Source: Isoetes taiwanensis
Taxonomy: Eukaryota; Streptophyta; Lycopodiopsida; Isoetales; Isoetaceae
DNA: 64,000 bases
Direction: 5' to 3'
Assembly: GCA_021234155.1 (NCBI GenBank)
Contig: JAJEKV010000035.1
Location: 12,342,407-12,406,406 of the forward strand
A model generated the notes under the pieces. It saw only the letters and a list, made by a program, of their open reading frames with translations. It searched no databases and was not told where the DNA came from. Within the stretch, counting starts at the first letter, position 1, and every line of letters starts with the position of its first letter. The translations under genes and the position numbers were made by a program. Positions 31,113 through 42,289 of the stretch are shown here, piece after piece.

Positions 31113-33261
31113 CCGCCGCCCCGGTCTGATTTGCTTTTTCCTTTCTTACATTGCCATGCGTCAAACTTCACACCCGAAGAACTTCTTTCCCAGACGGCGT
31201 CTCGCTTGGAGCGTCATCAGCGACGGGAAGTTGTTCGTGATATGTATGGGTCTGCTTATGACATTGAGGGAGGCCACATTCGGTCTAGGGCTCAGTCGGC
31301 GCCACCCACCCCTCGTGTCATGTCTCGACCAAATTCCCCACCTCAAGCGTGAAAACATTGCTCACAGCCTCCGTCACCTCATCACTATCAGGAGCCCTAT
31401 CAGGCTCCACCTTCTCAACCTTACTTTCATACCCCCGAACATGCCTACATCCATCATTCTTCTGGCCATACGCCTCTGCCTTCACAACCATCATCTCCAC
31501 CGGGTGGGCAGGGATATCCACATGTCTCTTTTGCGCCTCCCTAGGAATTTCCCTTCCCTACATTTCCCACCACTCTTCTTGTTTACAACCTTACCGACCT
31601 CAAAACCAATGCTCAGGCACCTTCAGTACCGCCCCCGCAGTCACCCCGGCATCAGGGTCCTTCAGGCACCATGCCACCTCCACCACCACCGCACCCTCGT
31701 CAGCTTTTGTATCAGTATCAGCAGGATGCTCAAGCTGCTGTTCTCAAGTTACAAGAATCCCAAGAAGCTCTTATGAATGGGGTTCAAACGGCCCTGGCGG
31801 CCTCGGATCACGGTTCACCGTGACCTTCAAGTTCAATCGCACAAGTTCAAACTTTGGAGGCCCAACTTCAAGAAAAGCATGGGGCTCTCTTACGAGGCCC
31901 GTGATCGATCTCAAAAAGTGCAGTGAAGATCGAGACAAGCCTACTTGCAGTCAGCGAGGCTCAGCTCCAAACCACAATTCAGACTTATTGGAGCAAAACA
32001 AGTCCAAAGATACCCTCCTGGTAACAAGGAGAAAGATATTGCTCATTTCGGCGCCTTTGTACTTTCGAGCTTTGTGACAATTACAGCACTCAAGTTCAAA
32101 ACCTTACAGCGTGGCGGCTCAAATTGCCTCTTTGGCGGCTCATCTTTCCACTTGAGACCTCTCCAAGATCAGCTTACGGAGGTTCAAAGCGAAAATTCTT
32201 GATGGCGGAGATTGTCGTTACTTCGACTCACGCTCACCGGCAATCCTCCTCCGCGAGGTCAACACTTCCAAGCGGGTCCGGTGACCCGATCCATATACGT
32301 TAGAAAAGGACAAGCGGATCCGTGACCTCGAACAACGGCTTCTGACAAGCTATTGGTCTGGCGATGAGGCTCGAGACCAAACTTGGCGGGCTATGTTACC
32401 ATAGTTAGCAATCTGCGCTTGATTTCCACTGTTTCCTTCTGTTATCTCGATTATGTGGTTGCTCACGCCACCTCTTTCTTCTGAAGTGGCATGGGGCTGA
32501 TGGTCCGTGGATGTTCACTAGCGCCTTCGCAGATTTTCTTCGGATCGGCGGAACTCTCAATTGAAGACAAAGGTTTATCTTTGTGCCCTTTTGGTCTTTG
32601 ATCTCATTCAACTGAAGATCGAATTCATCACCTTCAGAGTTGTTCAGCCCATGGCTTACATTTTTCATGATTTCTATCGGGTGATACGGAGAGATTTGGG
32701 ATGGGCCACAACGAACTTTCGGGGTGACCCACCCTTCAATGGTTTATACGGATAACAACCCCTATCTAGCTGATCATGCTCGGACACACGCGCTCTTCAT
32801 CAAGAGTACATGCCCGAAGCTTGCTCATCATTGCCTCTCGGCAAGCGGAAGTCTTTACCCAACGGATAAGGAAGTATTCGGGACATCCCGATCTTCCCTA
32901 TGCACAAGTTTATATGCAGCACCTCGCAGGTTACAATCAATTACGTGCTCTTCTGGATAGCAAGACAGTCCCCACGGGCTGGGATAGCCCTCCTGTCAAC
33001 TCTCAACTCTCTGCCTCTGTCTGGGACCGTTGGTGCAAAGCTCTTGATCCGGCCCTTGTCGAATTCAGGAGCAGGGCTCAAGAACCCACCACGGGCATGG
33101 TTCCCTCTCCCTATGCTTCCCTGGGTGTTCCTCCACGCCCCAGGTTCCTGACCTCTGATTGGCGTCTCCCCTTTTGGAGCAAGGTCATGGATGGCCATGC
33201 TGGATGGACTCCACCTCAGATCTCGACGGATCTCCGGTGGGATCCCCGTTTTGTTCGCCTC
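31113..33261 (+). pseudogene. Gypsy family A internal region: decayed 3' ORF, no pol
   Basis: Scattered open pieces in shifting frames read RLERHQRREVVRDMYGSAYD, a proline-rich stretch, then LQESQEALMNGVQTALAASD (coiled-coil-like), later LKWHGADGPW-type and FADFLRIGG pieces. The same sequence lies, on the minus strand, between integrase and 3' LTR in the 50-58 kb element. Here it is flanked directly by LTRs with no protease, RT or integrase, so this copy is a pol-deleted or non-autonomous derivative. No primer binding site is recognised after the LTR. Confidence 0.65.
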
Positions 33262-33597
33262 CTTCCAGGAGTCGGCACCGAGATCAGTCAGAGTGTCTAT
33301 ATTGGGCCAAAGGCCATTGTACTATATATATGAGTAGAGCTAGCACATGAGTTCTAGATGAGTTTTGAGTCTTGTCTCGTTTCAGTCTTCTCTCCATTGC
33401 GAGAGCTCATGTATGTTCATCATTGATATCAAGGAAGCTTATCATTTTCCTCTCATTGTTCTTTCTTGTTCTGTTTTCTTCTTCTTGTTCTCTTCTTGCA
33501 AATCCCGCGTGACATAGTCCCCCGGATTCTCTTGTTAGATCCAAGGGTCCTCACAGAGGGCTGTCCTGCAGGAGTTCCTGAACCCAGACCCCAAACA
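33262..33597 (+). repeat. Partial gypsy family A LTR (3' portion)
   Basis: From CTCCTTCCAGGAGTCGGCAC onward it matches 30773-31112 of the upstream LTR and ends CAGACCCCAAACA. The 5' part of the LTR is absent: the internal sequence joins straight into the middle of the LTR, indicating deletion or recombination. Confidence 0.85.
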
Positions 33598-34275
33598 CTA
33601 TGAGCTGCTATGGATGGGAGCTGGCCGGAAGTGATGGAACAGAGTTTTATAGAAAAAATAGATGGCGGTGTTTGCAAGAATAGAGACTGTCATTGCTTCA
33701 CCTTTGCAGGATGGAGAGTAAAGAGATATGGGGTTTGATGAAGCCGACCTGATGCTCGCTGAAAAACTTTGTTGCAGAACGTGCTTGCTGATTTGAATAG
33801 ATAGGCAGTTGGTGGACAAAGATGTTCGAAGTGAATCTTCTTGACTGATGAAAGGATTTTGTTTGTGTGCAGATGATCCAGACCAAGGAACTAAATAAAT
33901 CCGACCTGAGACTGCGAAAATTTCTTCACAGATGGCTTACTGAGAAATGGCTCTGCAGCCTGTATATCTGAGGCAGAGGGGTGGGGGCTAGCAGAAATGC
34001 TGGCTCTCTTGAAAAAAATTCAATAAGAAGATAGACAAGCTGGAGGCCGAAATACTTAAAGAAAACCCTTTCCTTCACTTGGTTTGGTGCAAAACAGGAT
34101 AACTTGACAGAGCTTGAAGAAGATCGAATATCGGTGTAATGGAATGGACGCTGTGCAGGTAAAAATGACGTAACGCCCCAAAGCTGATCATGCTGTATTG
34201 AAAATTCGTTTGCTTCTCACTTTGATGTGCAGACAGGGACAAAGTGTGACTAACAGCTTGAAAAAATCCTTGTTT
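33598..34275. other. Unassigned DNA left of the MULE
   Basis: No gene recognised. It ends in GTCATATATG, one copy of the MULE target duplication, so 33598-34285 and 36434-37097 were contiguous before that insertion. Confidence 0.45.
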
Positions 34276-34429
34276 GTCATATATGGAACAAAATATTTTT
34301 ACCCCGGTTATTGTGATTCCATCGCGAAAAATTCTATCCCGCGGAATCACCAGGCCGGAGACCCCGTTATTCGTACCAGAGCCCCCGTTATCCGTACCTG
34401 ACAGCATCACTTTCAGGTCATTTATACCT

Positions 34430-34860
34430 TCCGGCGGAATCACAACTTTGCTATTCCGCCAGATGGAATCACCAATTTACGATTCTTCGAGATGGAATCA
34501 CCGCTCATGTATTCCACCAGACGGAATCACAATCGTATTATTTATTCCGCGAGACGGAATCACAATCGTGTTATTCCGCCAGACGGAATCACAACCGTAT
34601 TATTTATTCCGCGAGACGGAATCACAATCGTGTTATTCCATTCCGATGGAATCACAACCTTGCTATTAGCGGGGCGGAATCACAACCATGCTATTCCGCC
34701 AGATGGAATCACGAACGTCCGACGATTCGTGAGATGGAATCACCAGTTGCATTCCCGTGAGACGAAATCACAACATTGCTATTCCGCCGGATGGAATCAC
34801 AACCATGCGATTACGCCCGGTGGAATCACCCCTGGATGGGATTCCTCCCACGGAATCATC
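34430..34860. repeat. GGAATCAC minisatellite, unit about 27-32 bp
   Basis: Roughly fourteen units resemble TATTCCGCCAGACGGAATCA followed by CAACCGT. The unit is itself partly palindromic (ATTCCG and CGGAAT). It adjoins the left terminal inverted repeat of the MULE-like element, whose sequence also contains GGAATCAC, so it looks like amplified terminal DNA. Confidence 0.85.
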
Positions 34861-34983
34861 TGGAGACCTTTGAACCCGTGAATGACTTCTACGTGTGGGG
34901 AGGAAAAAAAATTGGCGGATGGTTCAATCCCAGAAGTTTATGCCCAATTCCATAAAAATGGTTGAGGATGGTTTTCACGCTAC

Positions 34984-35238
34984 TTGAAGATCATGAGGAA
35001 ATTAATACTAAACCAAGAACATTGTTATGCTCCCAAGAACATTTACGGTTGGGGATTTGAACCCCTTGCCAATATTGGCAATGCCATGGGCTTGTTCAAA
35101 GCAAGAATAAGAAACAAGGAACATGCCCGTTTAATAGCGGAACAAAAACATGCCAAAACCGGCCTTGTTATTCATCGGATGAGCACTCCGCGTGTATCTC
35201 TATATATCGATTACTTCGAAAAAAACCAATGCCATTAG
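34984..35238 (+). CDS. Unrecognised ORF inside the MULE-like element
   Basis: 84 open codons start MKIMRKLILNQEHCYAPKNI, then contain a basic segment (FKARIRNKEHARLIAEQKHA) and end in YIDYFEKNQCH. It has no recognised domain. It may be captured sequence or chance. Confidence 0.2.
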   Translation: MKIMRKLILNQEHCYAPKNIYGWGFEPLANIGNAMGLFKARIRNKEHARLIAEQKHAKTGLVIHRMSTPRVSLYIDYFEKNQCH

Positions 35239-35390
35239 AAAACCTATTGGAAGTATGAAATAGCATATAGAAAATAGATAAAACTTTCATTTAAACAGAG
35301 GGGATAGGTGAACATTTGCCACAACATGTAGAAATAGTAGATACTAAAACAAGATTTCATTCCATCCTAATGTCTAATTAACATTACCAG

Positions 35391-35784
35391 TTGATCCGAA
35401 ATTCGCCCAAGTCTTCAATGCCACGGAGCTGCGAAAGCAATATTTTTCCAGAAAACAAGTTTTTCGAAGTCTGGGAGGAGATTGGGAAGCTTTCAAGCTT
35501 AGAAAGCTTGGATGTGTCGAAATGCATTGGATCGACTGCGGCCCTTCTGGCGCCAGTTGGACTTATCTTGAATCTCTTGGATGGGACCATTCACGGATTT
35601 GGGAAGTCTTTCTATGCTTCAAGGAACCCTAACTCTCTCTCTCGATAATCGGCTATGGGGCCGGGCCCACAGTCTTGGTAAGCTTCCTATTCATGTAAGC
35701 TTAGATTTGAGCTATAACAATCCTAGGTTTGATTCCTCAAAAAGGAACTCAATAATCGTGGGGGCCCTCTCGCATTTGTCTTAA
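35391..35784 (+). pseudogene. Leucine-rich-repeat receptor-like protein fragment
   Basis: One frame reads EVWEEIGKLSSLESLDVSKC (35469-35530) and a second reads GKLPIHVSLDLSYNNPRFDS (35670-35729). Both fit plant extracellular LRR patterns, the second matching the VSLDLSYNN block common in receptor-like proteins of the resistance class. The frames differ, and no signal peptide, transmembrane helix or further repeats are seen, so it is a broken fragment. Its place between MULE terminal repeats suggests capture. Confidence 0.55.
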
Positions 35785-36443
35785 AATCCCGATTATGCGG
35801 TCTTCCGCAAAAATTCATGTCCGGTTGGGCCATTTTCTACCGGATTTCCAAATTTTTTTTCAGCAATGGGTCAAAAAAACCAACGAAAAACACTAGAGAT
35901 TAGAAGTACTGCACCAAACCATTTCCTCGTTGGATCTGCTCCATTTAGGTCAGCCGACCGCTCCATTTAGGGTCGCCGGACACGCAAAGCATTTAACCAA
36001 GAAAGGTAAGAAGAAGACAAAACCCCGATGTGCTCCATTTAGGTCACGGATCCGCAAAACAACGAGAAGCAAAAAAATAAAACAAGAACAAGAGAAGAAG
36101 GAAACCCCCAACGGAAAGCAAGCCGCCATAGCCAAAAAATTTGAATTTTAGTGAGATATATTCCACATGGTGATTCTGTCCCATGGAATAAAATGCGCGA
36201 TTCCGCCCCGCCAGATCTTGCAGGAGGTGATTCGGCCGGAAGGTATAAAATCGGACCGGTCAAGATGGACCCTATAAACGGAAGGTTGAGATCCATCGGA
36301 AAGGTACACCGACAATCGCCAGTAATGGCGAATAACGGACCTCGGGCGGATCCCGCTTCCCCTGCCTCGTGATTCTCAAGAAGGAATATCTTGCGATGGA
36401 ATCACAATAACCGGGGTAAAAATATTTCGACGCGTCATATATG

Positions 36444-37077
36444 CTGCCCCGACTCTGTGGTAAACCAGGAGCCCAAGAGACTTTGAACCGTGTGCGTGTA
36501 TTTGCGGGAACTATGGGCTCAAAGGGGCTAGCCAAGCGTCAAATCCTCTACCAAATAATCGAAGAAGAAACTTCGTGAAAACGAGATTTGAAGAGGCGAT
36601 GAGAGAAACATTCATGTAGCATCGTGTGGATATTTTTGGGTGTGCAGAAGCACGATTTCTGAGATAAAACAGAGGATAAAAAAGAGAATCATGATATTTT
36701 TGACAATTTGGCAGCCAGATAGAGATAAAAAAATGAGCGTGATAGAGAGATAAAATGATCAATCTTTTGATTTTTCCAAAATTGTGCGTAGGGAGGCCGT
36801 CACCACTCCGTAAATCCCAGAAACGCAAACCGCTTTGCCGCACTTGAAAAACAAAGTCCGGAAAAACAGATTTACGAAATTAAATTTGATCAGCTGGCAG
36901 GATCATCAGCTGGTTGGAAAAACAAAGGCCTCCAAGGATACATAAATCGACTTGGTTGGGCAAACGAAGGTAACCTAATAGGGGAAGAATAGTATACAAG
37001 AAGTCTTCAAAACGGGGAAGAATAGGAGCAGCAAGACAACAAAACAAAGCAAGGGTGAAGAAAGTGATCACGAGCGA
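36444..37077. other. Unassigned DNA right of the MULE
   Basis: The ORF at 36511-36843 minus has no recognised domain. By position it is internal to a minus-strand gypsy element whose LTR end and primer site lie at 37078-37098, so it may be decayed leader or gag sequence. Confidence 0.35.
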
Positions 37078-37097
37078 ACCCGGCATAACGGCGCCAA
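37078..37097 (-). promoter_or_regulatory. Gypsy family B primer binding region
   Basis: The minus strand reads ATTGGCGCCGTTATGCCGGG immediately after an LTR end CCAAACA. This is a close variant of the TTGGCGCCGTTGCCGGG leader seen next to the LTR in plant Athila/Tat-type gypsy elements. Confidence 0.65.
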
Positions 37098-37175
37098 TGT
37101 TTGGATTCTTGGCATACACCCTGCAGCAGCAGTCCATGACTGCCGGATGCTACAAAGCTGCCATGCTCATGATCA
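37098..37175 (-). repeat. Gypsy family B LTR, 3' end only
   Basis: About 78 bp match the end of the family B LTR at 63595-63913 (shared GATCATGAGCATGGCAGCTT and ATGGACTGC), ending CCAAACA on the minus strand. The rest of the LTR is missing: the sequence changes at about 37175 into a plus-strand family A fragment. Confidence 0.7.
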
Positions 37176-37892
37176 ATTTCTGAGGTATTCCATATTCCTT
37201 TGCAAACCCCTTGTTTATCTTGGTCTGCCATATGGTCTGCCATACAGGATCTAGATGTCACTGAGTTTGGTGCACCTTCTTATCAAGCAAATGTGCATCG
37301 CCTGACAAATATAGACAAGCCCCATGAAACTTTTGTTAAGTTTCTGTGGCGCAAGTTCCTTGGGTATTCTATCAAGAACACCCATATCAATAAGCCTTCC
37401 TATAATATGGTGATCACTGCTACTCACTCCAACCACCACATTGATTGGCCCCAATTGTCGTTCTCTATCGTTTTCCAAGAAGTGGACCGCCTTCGAAGCC
37501 GCCACTTCTATCTCTCGAAAGTTTCGTGGGAGGCCATCTTCAAGCCCTCATCTGTCATTACTTTCCTCCAACACCTCCTCATTCTCAAGATTCCACTCAG
37601 CGGTCCCTTCCTCAAAATCACCAAGTCGGCACTTCACGCCCTTCTTCTTCTGGTCATGTCAAAATTCCGCACTCACATGTCACTGTCTCCTCCTCCGCCA
37701 CAGAATCCAAGCATTCCAGCCACACCATGTCTCACAAACATCGCAAACCAGGCAACAAGAGGGCTCCACCACCACCGCACTCGCCGGCTTTTTGTATCAA
37801 GACGCCAGGATGCTCAAGTCGCTTCTCGCTACAAGAATCCCAAGAAGCTCTTATGAATGGGGTTCAAACGCCTCGGCGGCCTCACGCGGTTC
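37176..37892 (+). pseudogene. Gypsy family A 3' ORF fragment, plus strand
   Basis: The open stretch 37200-37856 reads EFGAPSYQANVHRLTNIDKP, then KPSYNMVITATHSNHHIDWP and LRSRHFYLSKVS. The same text appears on the minus strand at 53280-52600. It ends at a junction with an inverted LTR piece at 37892/37893. The function of this ORF is unknown; its position before the PPT and 3' LTR is seen in the 50-58 kb copy. Confidence 0.7.
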
Positions 37893-38590
37893 CCTGATGG
37901 CCCGTCACTTGTCCGCGCCTCCTTTGGGCTGCTTTGGTCTTCAAGTAGGCCTTGGACGACCGCCCGTGGTTGATCAGGGTCCTTGTTCTTGACCTGGTCT
38001 GTCAGATGATGAATAGTCCTGCACTCAGAGGCACAGACTAACACTCCCCCACCAAAACCACACTCGGGGTGAAGAAAAGGGAGGAAGTGTTTCTTGAGGG
38101 CTGGAAGCCATCCGCCTGGAAAGTGATCCTCACGGAGTGAGGCTCGGGCACCATTATGGTACTTTGCCAATGAGATCCCGGGCGATTTGAAGAGCAGGAG
38201 GAGTGTTGAGCCCCAAGGGCGTGGATCTGCATCAATGAGAAAACGAGATCGCACCATGTCTTCAAGGGCGCGATGGGCGCCTCAAGAAACAAACCGGCAT
38301 TCCATGAGTAGGCAGTGGAGACCGGCACCGACACCGCATTCGGATTGCAAAGAAAGATGGAACGCCGCCGATTTAAGGAGCTGAGCAAAATGCATTTTAG
38401 AGCAGCACAAAACCGCTTGAAGGTGGACCAAAGGATCCGTGAGGTGGCTGCGATTCTCGCAAGAAGGTGTCAAGACCATGAAGCGCATCGCCAGGGCGTT
38501 GCCAACCACGCCATTAGCAATATAGATCCACCGTGGTTTTATCAAGAGTGGCACCCTCCTCCCAAGTGGAGCGGCGAACAAAACGGGGAC
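37893..38590 (-). mobile_element. Gypsy family A 3' end: internal tail, PPT and partial LTR
   Basis: On the minus strand, 38590-38060 repeats the tail found at 51110-50600. Next is a purine tract (GGTGGGGGAG), then the LTR start TGTTAGTC at 38043, which breaks off at 37893. The inverted junction with the plus-strand fragment on its left shows rearrangement after insertion. Confidence 0.75.
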
Positions 38591-38599
38591 CCAACCCAC

Positions 38600-40383
38600 G
38601 CCCCTCCTTTGATCCTTCTAAAGCTCGGTTATCACCGGCCAAGAATGGGGGCATACCACCACGGGCGGCGGTCCTCAACTTCCACAAGTTCGATGCGGCT
38701 TCCGCACCAATCGTACCACATCGTCCGCCACGGCTTACCAACTCTGGATTGCTAATGGCAAACAAGGCCCGGCCCCGCTCTTAAGAAGCCACCTCGCTGC
38801 TACCTCAAATAATCCTTATCAACCAGCTCCCAATCAACCTCGATGGATCAACAAGCACAGAAGAAATTTTTCGTGCTCTTAATCCTCCAAATCCAGCCAT
38901 CAAATTGGGTTGGTTTGGTTTCACGCTGCACTGTGGCCTCACGCCCCTTAACCATTCTTCCTAATGGCACGCAAACCGCCTTTGCAAATGGCATACCATT
39001 CCTCATGACGAAGAAAAAAAGGTTCACTTTGCACCTAACTTGAGAAACTCATGCCGCATGTCATGCCTAAAGTTCGCCAAAGCATTTTGAACCTCATGCA
39101 AGCGTGAAGGCCGCACAACAAGCTAATGTTCATGCCACCACCGAGCTCAACAAAGACAAGATACACCTTCCACATCTCAACCTCCACGCCTCATACATAT
39201 CCCAATATTTCTGCCCGAGGTTGACCTACTCAAAGAAGTTGTCTTCATTACCACGCACTCCCAAGACCCGTGGATCCAAAGTGATCCTTTTTTCTCATGT
39301 ACCTTTGGAACTCCAAGAGGAGCTAGCAAAATCAAAATTCCCTTAAGTTTGGCAACAATTTTGAAACTCAGACTTGCCCTCAAGGACCAGCTACCACTCC
39401 CCCGACCGCCTTGGTTGGGGTCATTGCTACCTCTACACCCACGATCCATGCCACGGTGGTAATCAAGCAAGTCAACCATGTTCAAATTGACCCGAGGTAG
39501 CGCCAGCTTAATCTCATAATGGATAAATTCCGCGAAATAAATGGGCATCAAAGAACTCTATCGCCCCCCATATGACATCAAATTGGCTAATGGCCATATC
39601 ACGAGACCTCAAGGCGCCCGCTTCTTCACATCAACATTGGTGACCTCCATTCCCTTTGGAATTTGGAGTGTGGAAGGTCGGGAAGATTCGTGTGATTATG
39701 AAATGTTGGTCGCGGACCTTTCTCCGCCAGCCAAGAGTATCCATTCATCGCCACCGACGCTTAGTCATCACCGATGGTCACCTTTAATGCCACTATGGAC
39801 TTGGAAACCGGTAAGATCATTTCGGGTTGACAATGCTGAACCCTCTCTCGACAATAATCGATTCTCGAGGAAGCCCGCAATATCTATCAAGTTCGGGCTC
39901 CACCCGTGAGTCTACCTCTGGCATCCCTACCCCAATATGCCGATCCTTGGGGAGAAATGACTTTGATCGTGACCGACTGTATGCTTTGCTTGACCCCTAC
40001 CGCTCCTTGCAATGAATTCAACGGGTTGATCACTTTTCGTGATGTGGAATCTCCTCGCAGCTCCCGTAGATGTCCACGCCAACATGAAGCAACCTCTCGC
40101 TTGATGAAACTCAAGAACCTCTTTTTTCACCACGCAGAAAGTGCCATGCATCCCGTTATGCTTCAACCTCCCCGCACACATTGTCCAGACACCTGATGAT
40201 ACCCCATATTCGACTCACAAGTCGATAGTAGACGTAGGCAACAATCCCTTCCGTCCCGCCTTTGCGCAAATCTTCCTACCCCCTATCGTATCAATGGTCG
40301 CCTCTTCCAAAAAGTTCAAACACATTTTCACCGAGCTACAGAGATCTTCTGGGAATCAACAAAACCTTGGGGAACTCACCATT
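38600..40383 (+). pseudogene. Gypsy pol, protease region up to start of RT (left half)
   Basis: The plus strand carries fragmented frames (for example FSHVPLELQEELAKSKFP, NGHQRTL, ATMDLETGKI) that correspond to minus-strand pieces at about 58150-57000 (the SFFLMYLWNSKR and QEVAKIKIPLSLATI stretches). It is the gag-pol linker and protease-region part, full of stops and frame changes. Sequence up to GGGGAACTCACCATT at 40383 continues at 49430 after the CACTA2 element. Catalytic DSG/DTG protease residues were not clearly seen. Confidence 0.6.
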
Positions 40384-40396
40384 CACAACAAGAAAA

Positions 40397-40620
40397 GGGT
40401 CATTTAGCGACGTCTATAGCGACGTCTGAACGACGTCTATGCGACGCCGACGCGGCGCCGCACGACGCCCACGTGACGCCGTTGTAGACACGCCGATAGA
40501 CGTCGCGCCGCATGCGACGCCGGCGTCGGCCGCCGCGTCGCTACAGACGCGGACTCGAGCGTGGCTCGACGCCGCCGACGTCGCGTATCGGACGCCGCTC
40601 GCGTCAAGCGTGGGTGGACT
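40397..40620. repeat. CACTA2 left subterminal CGACG repeats
   Basis: Dense CGACGTC, GCGACGCCG and related words, very GC-rich, lie directly after the terminus and end abruptly at an A-rich run (40620-40680). Confidence 0.85.
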
Positions 40621-40680
40621 AAAAAAATAAAAAAAAATTTTAAAAAAAAATTAAAAAAAAATAAAAAAAAAATTAAAAAA

Positions 40681-41280
40681 GGAAAGAATTTTAATAGTTA
40701 GTTACAATATCATATACAAGAGGCTTAGTAGTGGCTATCTTTACGTGTTCCCCGTTAGGGGAAACCCGTATAGCCAATTCTATAACAATAATGCACCAAT
40801 ATTAGACAATGACATTGAAAGTTAACGAACTAAGAGTTTATAGCACTTACGAATCTATTTCGCCACCGTAACCCAAGTGAGACGGAATTCGCTTGTTTGA
40901 AGTTGCCTTGGCAAATCGTGTGGAGGCGATGTTTTTCTTGGAATCCTTTGCACGCTCGAAAGTGATCCGATTGCAAGGAATACAACATGACAAGTTAAAT
41001 GTCTTATTTCAATTGAACGAATGGCAACAAATAACAAATACCTTGATATCTTCCTTATGGACAGATTAAGTGGTTTAGGACCTTTGACCAATCGCCCCCA
41101 ATTTTTGGCATTCGACTTCAATTTTGCAATCACTTTTGCCTTTTCTATAAATCGATAGATTAACACAAAACAAAAGAATAAAAATAAGACTATGACTAGG
41201 TCATGTACCTTCTTTTCAAGCAGCCCCCCATCATCAAAATGAGCCCCTTCCAAATCTGATTAGTCGGATTAAAAGCTAGA
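40681..41280 (-). pseudogene. Possible remnant of a CACTA accessory protein
   Basis: A minus-strand stretch (41253-40855) is open for 132 codons. In an alternative frame it reads RITFERAKDSKKNIASTRFA and SHLGYGGEID, vaguely like the N-rich, basic region of CACTA ORF1/PTTA-type proteins. The resemblance is weak. No intact domain is seen. Confidence 0.25.
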
Positions 41281-41339
41281 GTTGGCTAACATACTTTTAG
41301 GGTTATAAGCTAGATTTGGCCACCTCTACCTAAGAATTA

Positions 41340-41650
41340 CAAGAAAAAAGTCGACTTGGACCCGAACACTGGTCGCCTCCACTGTAGTGGAGCCTACCGT
41401 GTCCTTGAACAAGCCACTACAATTTTATTTTAAACCTAAAAATAACAAGTGGTCAGTGGACTTGAACCCGTGCACGCGGCCCTCTCCACTCTAGGTGGAG
41501 CCTACTGCCGTGTCCCTTGAACAAGCCACCCCTTAACCTAGGAAAAATATATGATCAGAGTGAAGTGGATTTGAAACCCGGTACATGGTCCTCCCCACTC
41601 TAGGTGGAGCCGACCCGCGTTCTTGAACAAGCCACTCCATCAATTTTTTT
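41340..41650. repeat. Three tandem units shared with CACTA1 intron 1
   Basis: Units of about 110 bp contain CACTCTAGGTGGAGCC or a variant, and CTTGAACAAGCCAC, near 41380, 41490 and 41610. On the opposite strand they match the TCAAGGACACGG and CTCCACC-containing units at 16880-17160 in CACTA1. Confidence 0.75.
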
Positions 41651-41749
41651 TAACCCGCTTAAAATTATAAAAATAAAATGCAAGCGCCATCAACTTACCA
41701 AAAGAAAAACGTGTGTAACAAGATCCCGAGGGTCCAAATCGAAATAGAA

Positions 41750-42115
41750 AGCAACAAAGAGTTAGAAGAATAAGAACAACGGAAAAAAAGATCAAGAAGA
41801 AACAAAAAAAAAAAAAAAAAAAAAGATGAAGAAATAGTAAAACAAGAAAGAAAAAAAAATGAATGAATCAAAGAAGAAGAGAAGGGTGGGAGAAAGAAGA
41901 GAAGGGGAAAGAGGAGAAAAAAAAAAAAATAGGGGAAGAAAGAGAAGAATGGAAGAAATAAGAGAATGAAATGGAAGAAGATAGAAGAATGGAAGAATGG
42001 AAGAATGGAAGAGGAAATAAGGGAAGAATCAAGAAAGAAATGAGGAAAGAAGGAAAAAGAAGAAGAATGCGTAAAACAAGAAGAAGAAAAAGAAGGAAAG
42101 AGATAGAAAAAAAAA
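41750..42115. repeat. Purine-rich low-complexity DNA
   Basis: Long A runs and GAA, GGAAGAAT and AAGAAG motifs fill the plus strand. The apparent Lys/Glu-rich ORF at 41971-42237 is a composition artefact. Confidence 0.85.
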
Positions 42116-42289
42116 AATTGAAATCTACACTAAATCATTCAATCCAAAACCATTCAATCCAAAAGCATGATCTACTAACCTTAAAAAGAGTGCTTGCAAG
42201 TCGCTCAAGGTCAGAAGGCCAAGATCGCCCAAAATAGTCGATAGAAGGAAGCCTAGGAATGGTCCCTAAAAAGACGGCCCGGGATCAGA

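Larger units (their letters stand above)
34286..36433. mobile_element. MULE-like element carrying a gene fragment (Pack-MULE candidate)
   Basis: Both ends carry AAATATTTTTACCCCGGTTA (left, inside 34286) and its inverse (right), then long imperfect inverted repeats. The left arm at about 34286-34445 and right arm at about 36225-36433 share, for example, GATTCCGCCGGAAGGTATAAA in inverse. A direct GTCATATATG flanks the element at 34276-34285 and 36434-36443, a 10-bp duplication as expected for Mutator-like elements. No transposase is present. The inside holds a minisatellite and an LRR gene fragment. Confidence 0.75.

Noticed and set aside
35384-35590. Minus-strand LRR-like reading (QLRGIEDLGEFRINW)
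   Set aside because: The plus strand has two independent LRR blocks, including VSLDLSYNN; the minus reading is probably its shadow.
41971-42237. Lys/Arg/Glu-rich ORF
   Set aside because: Produced by purine-rich simple sequence.
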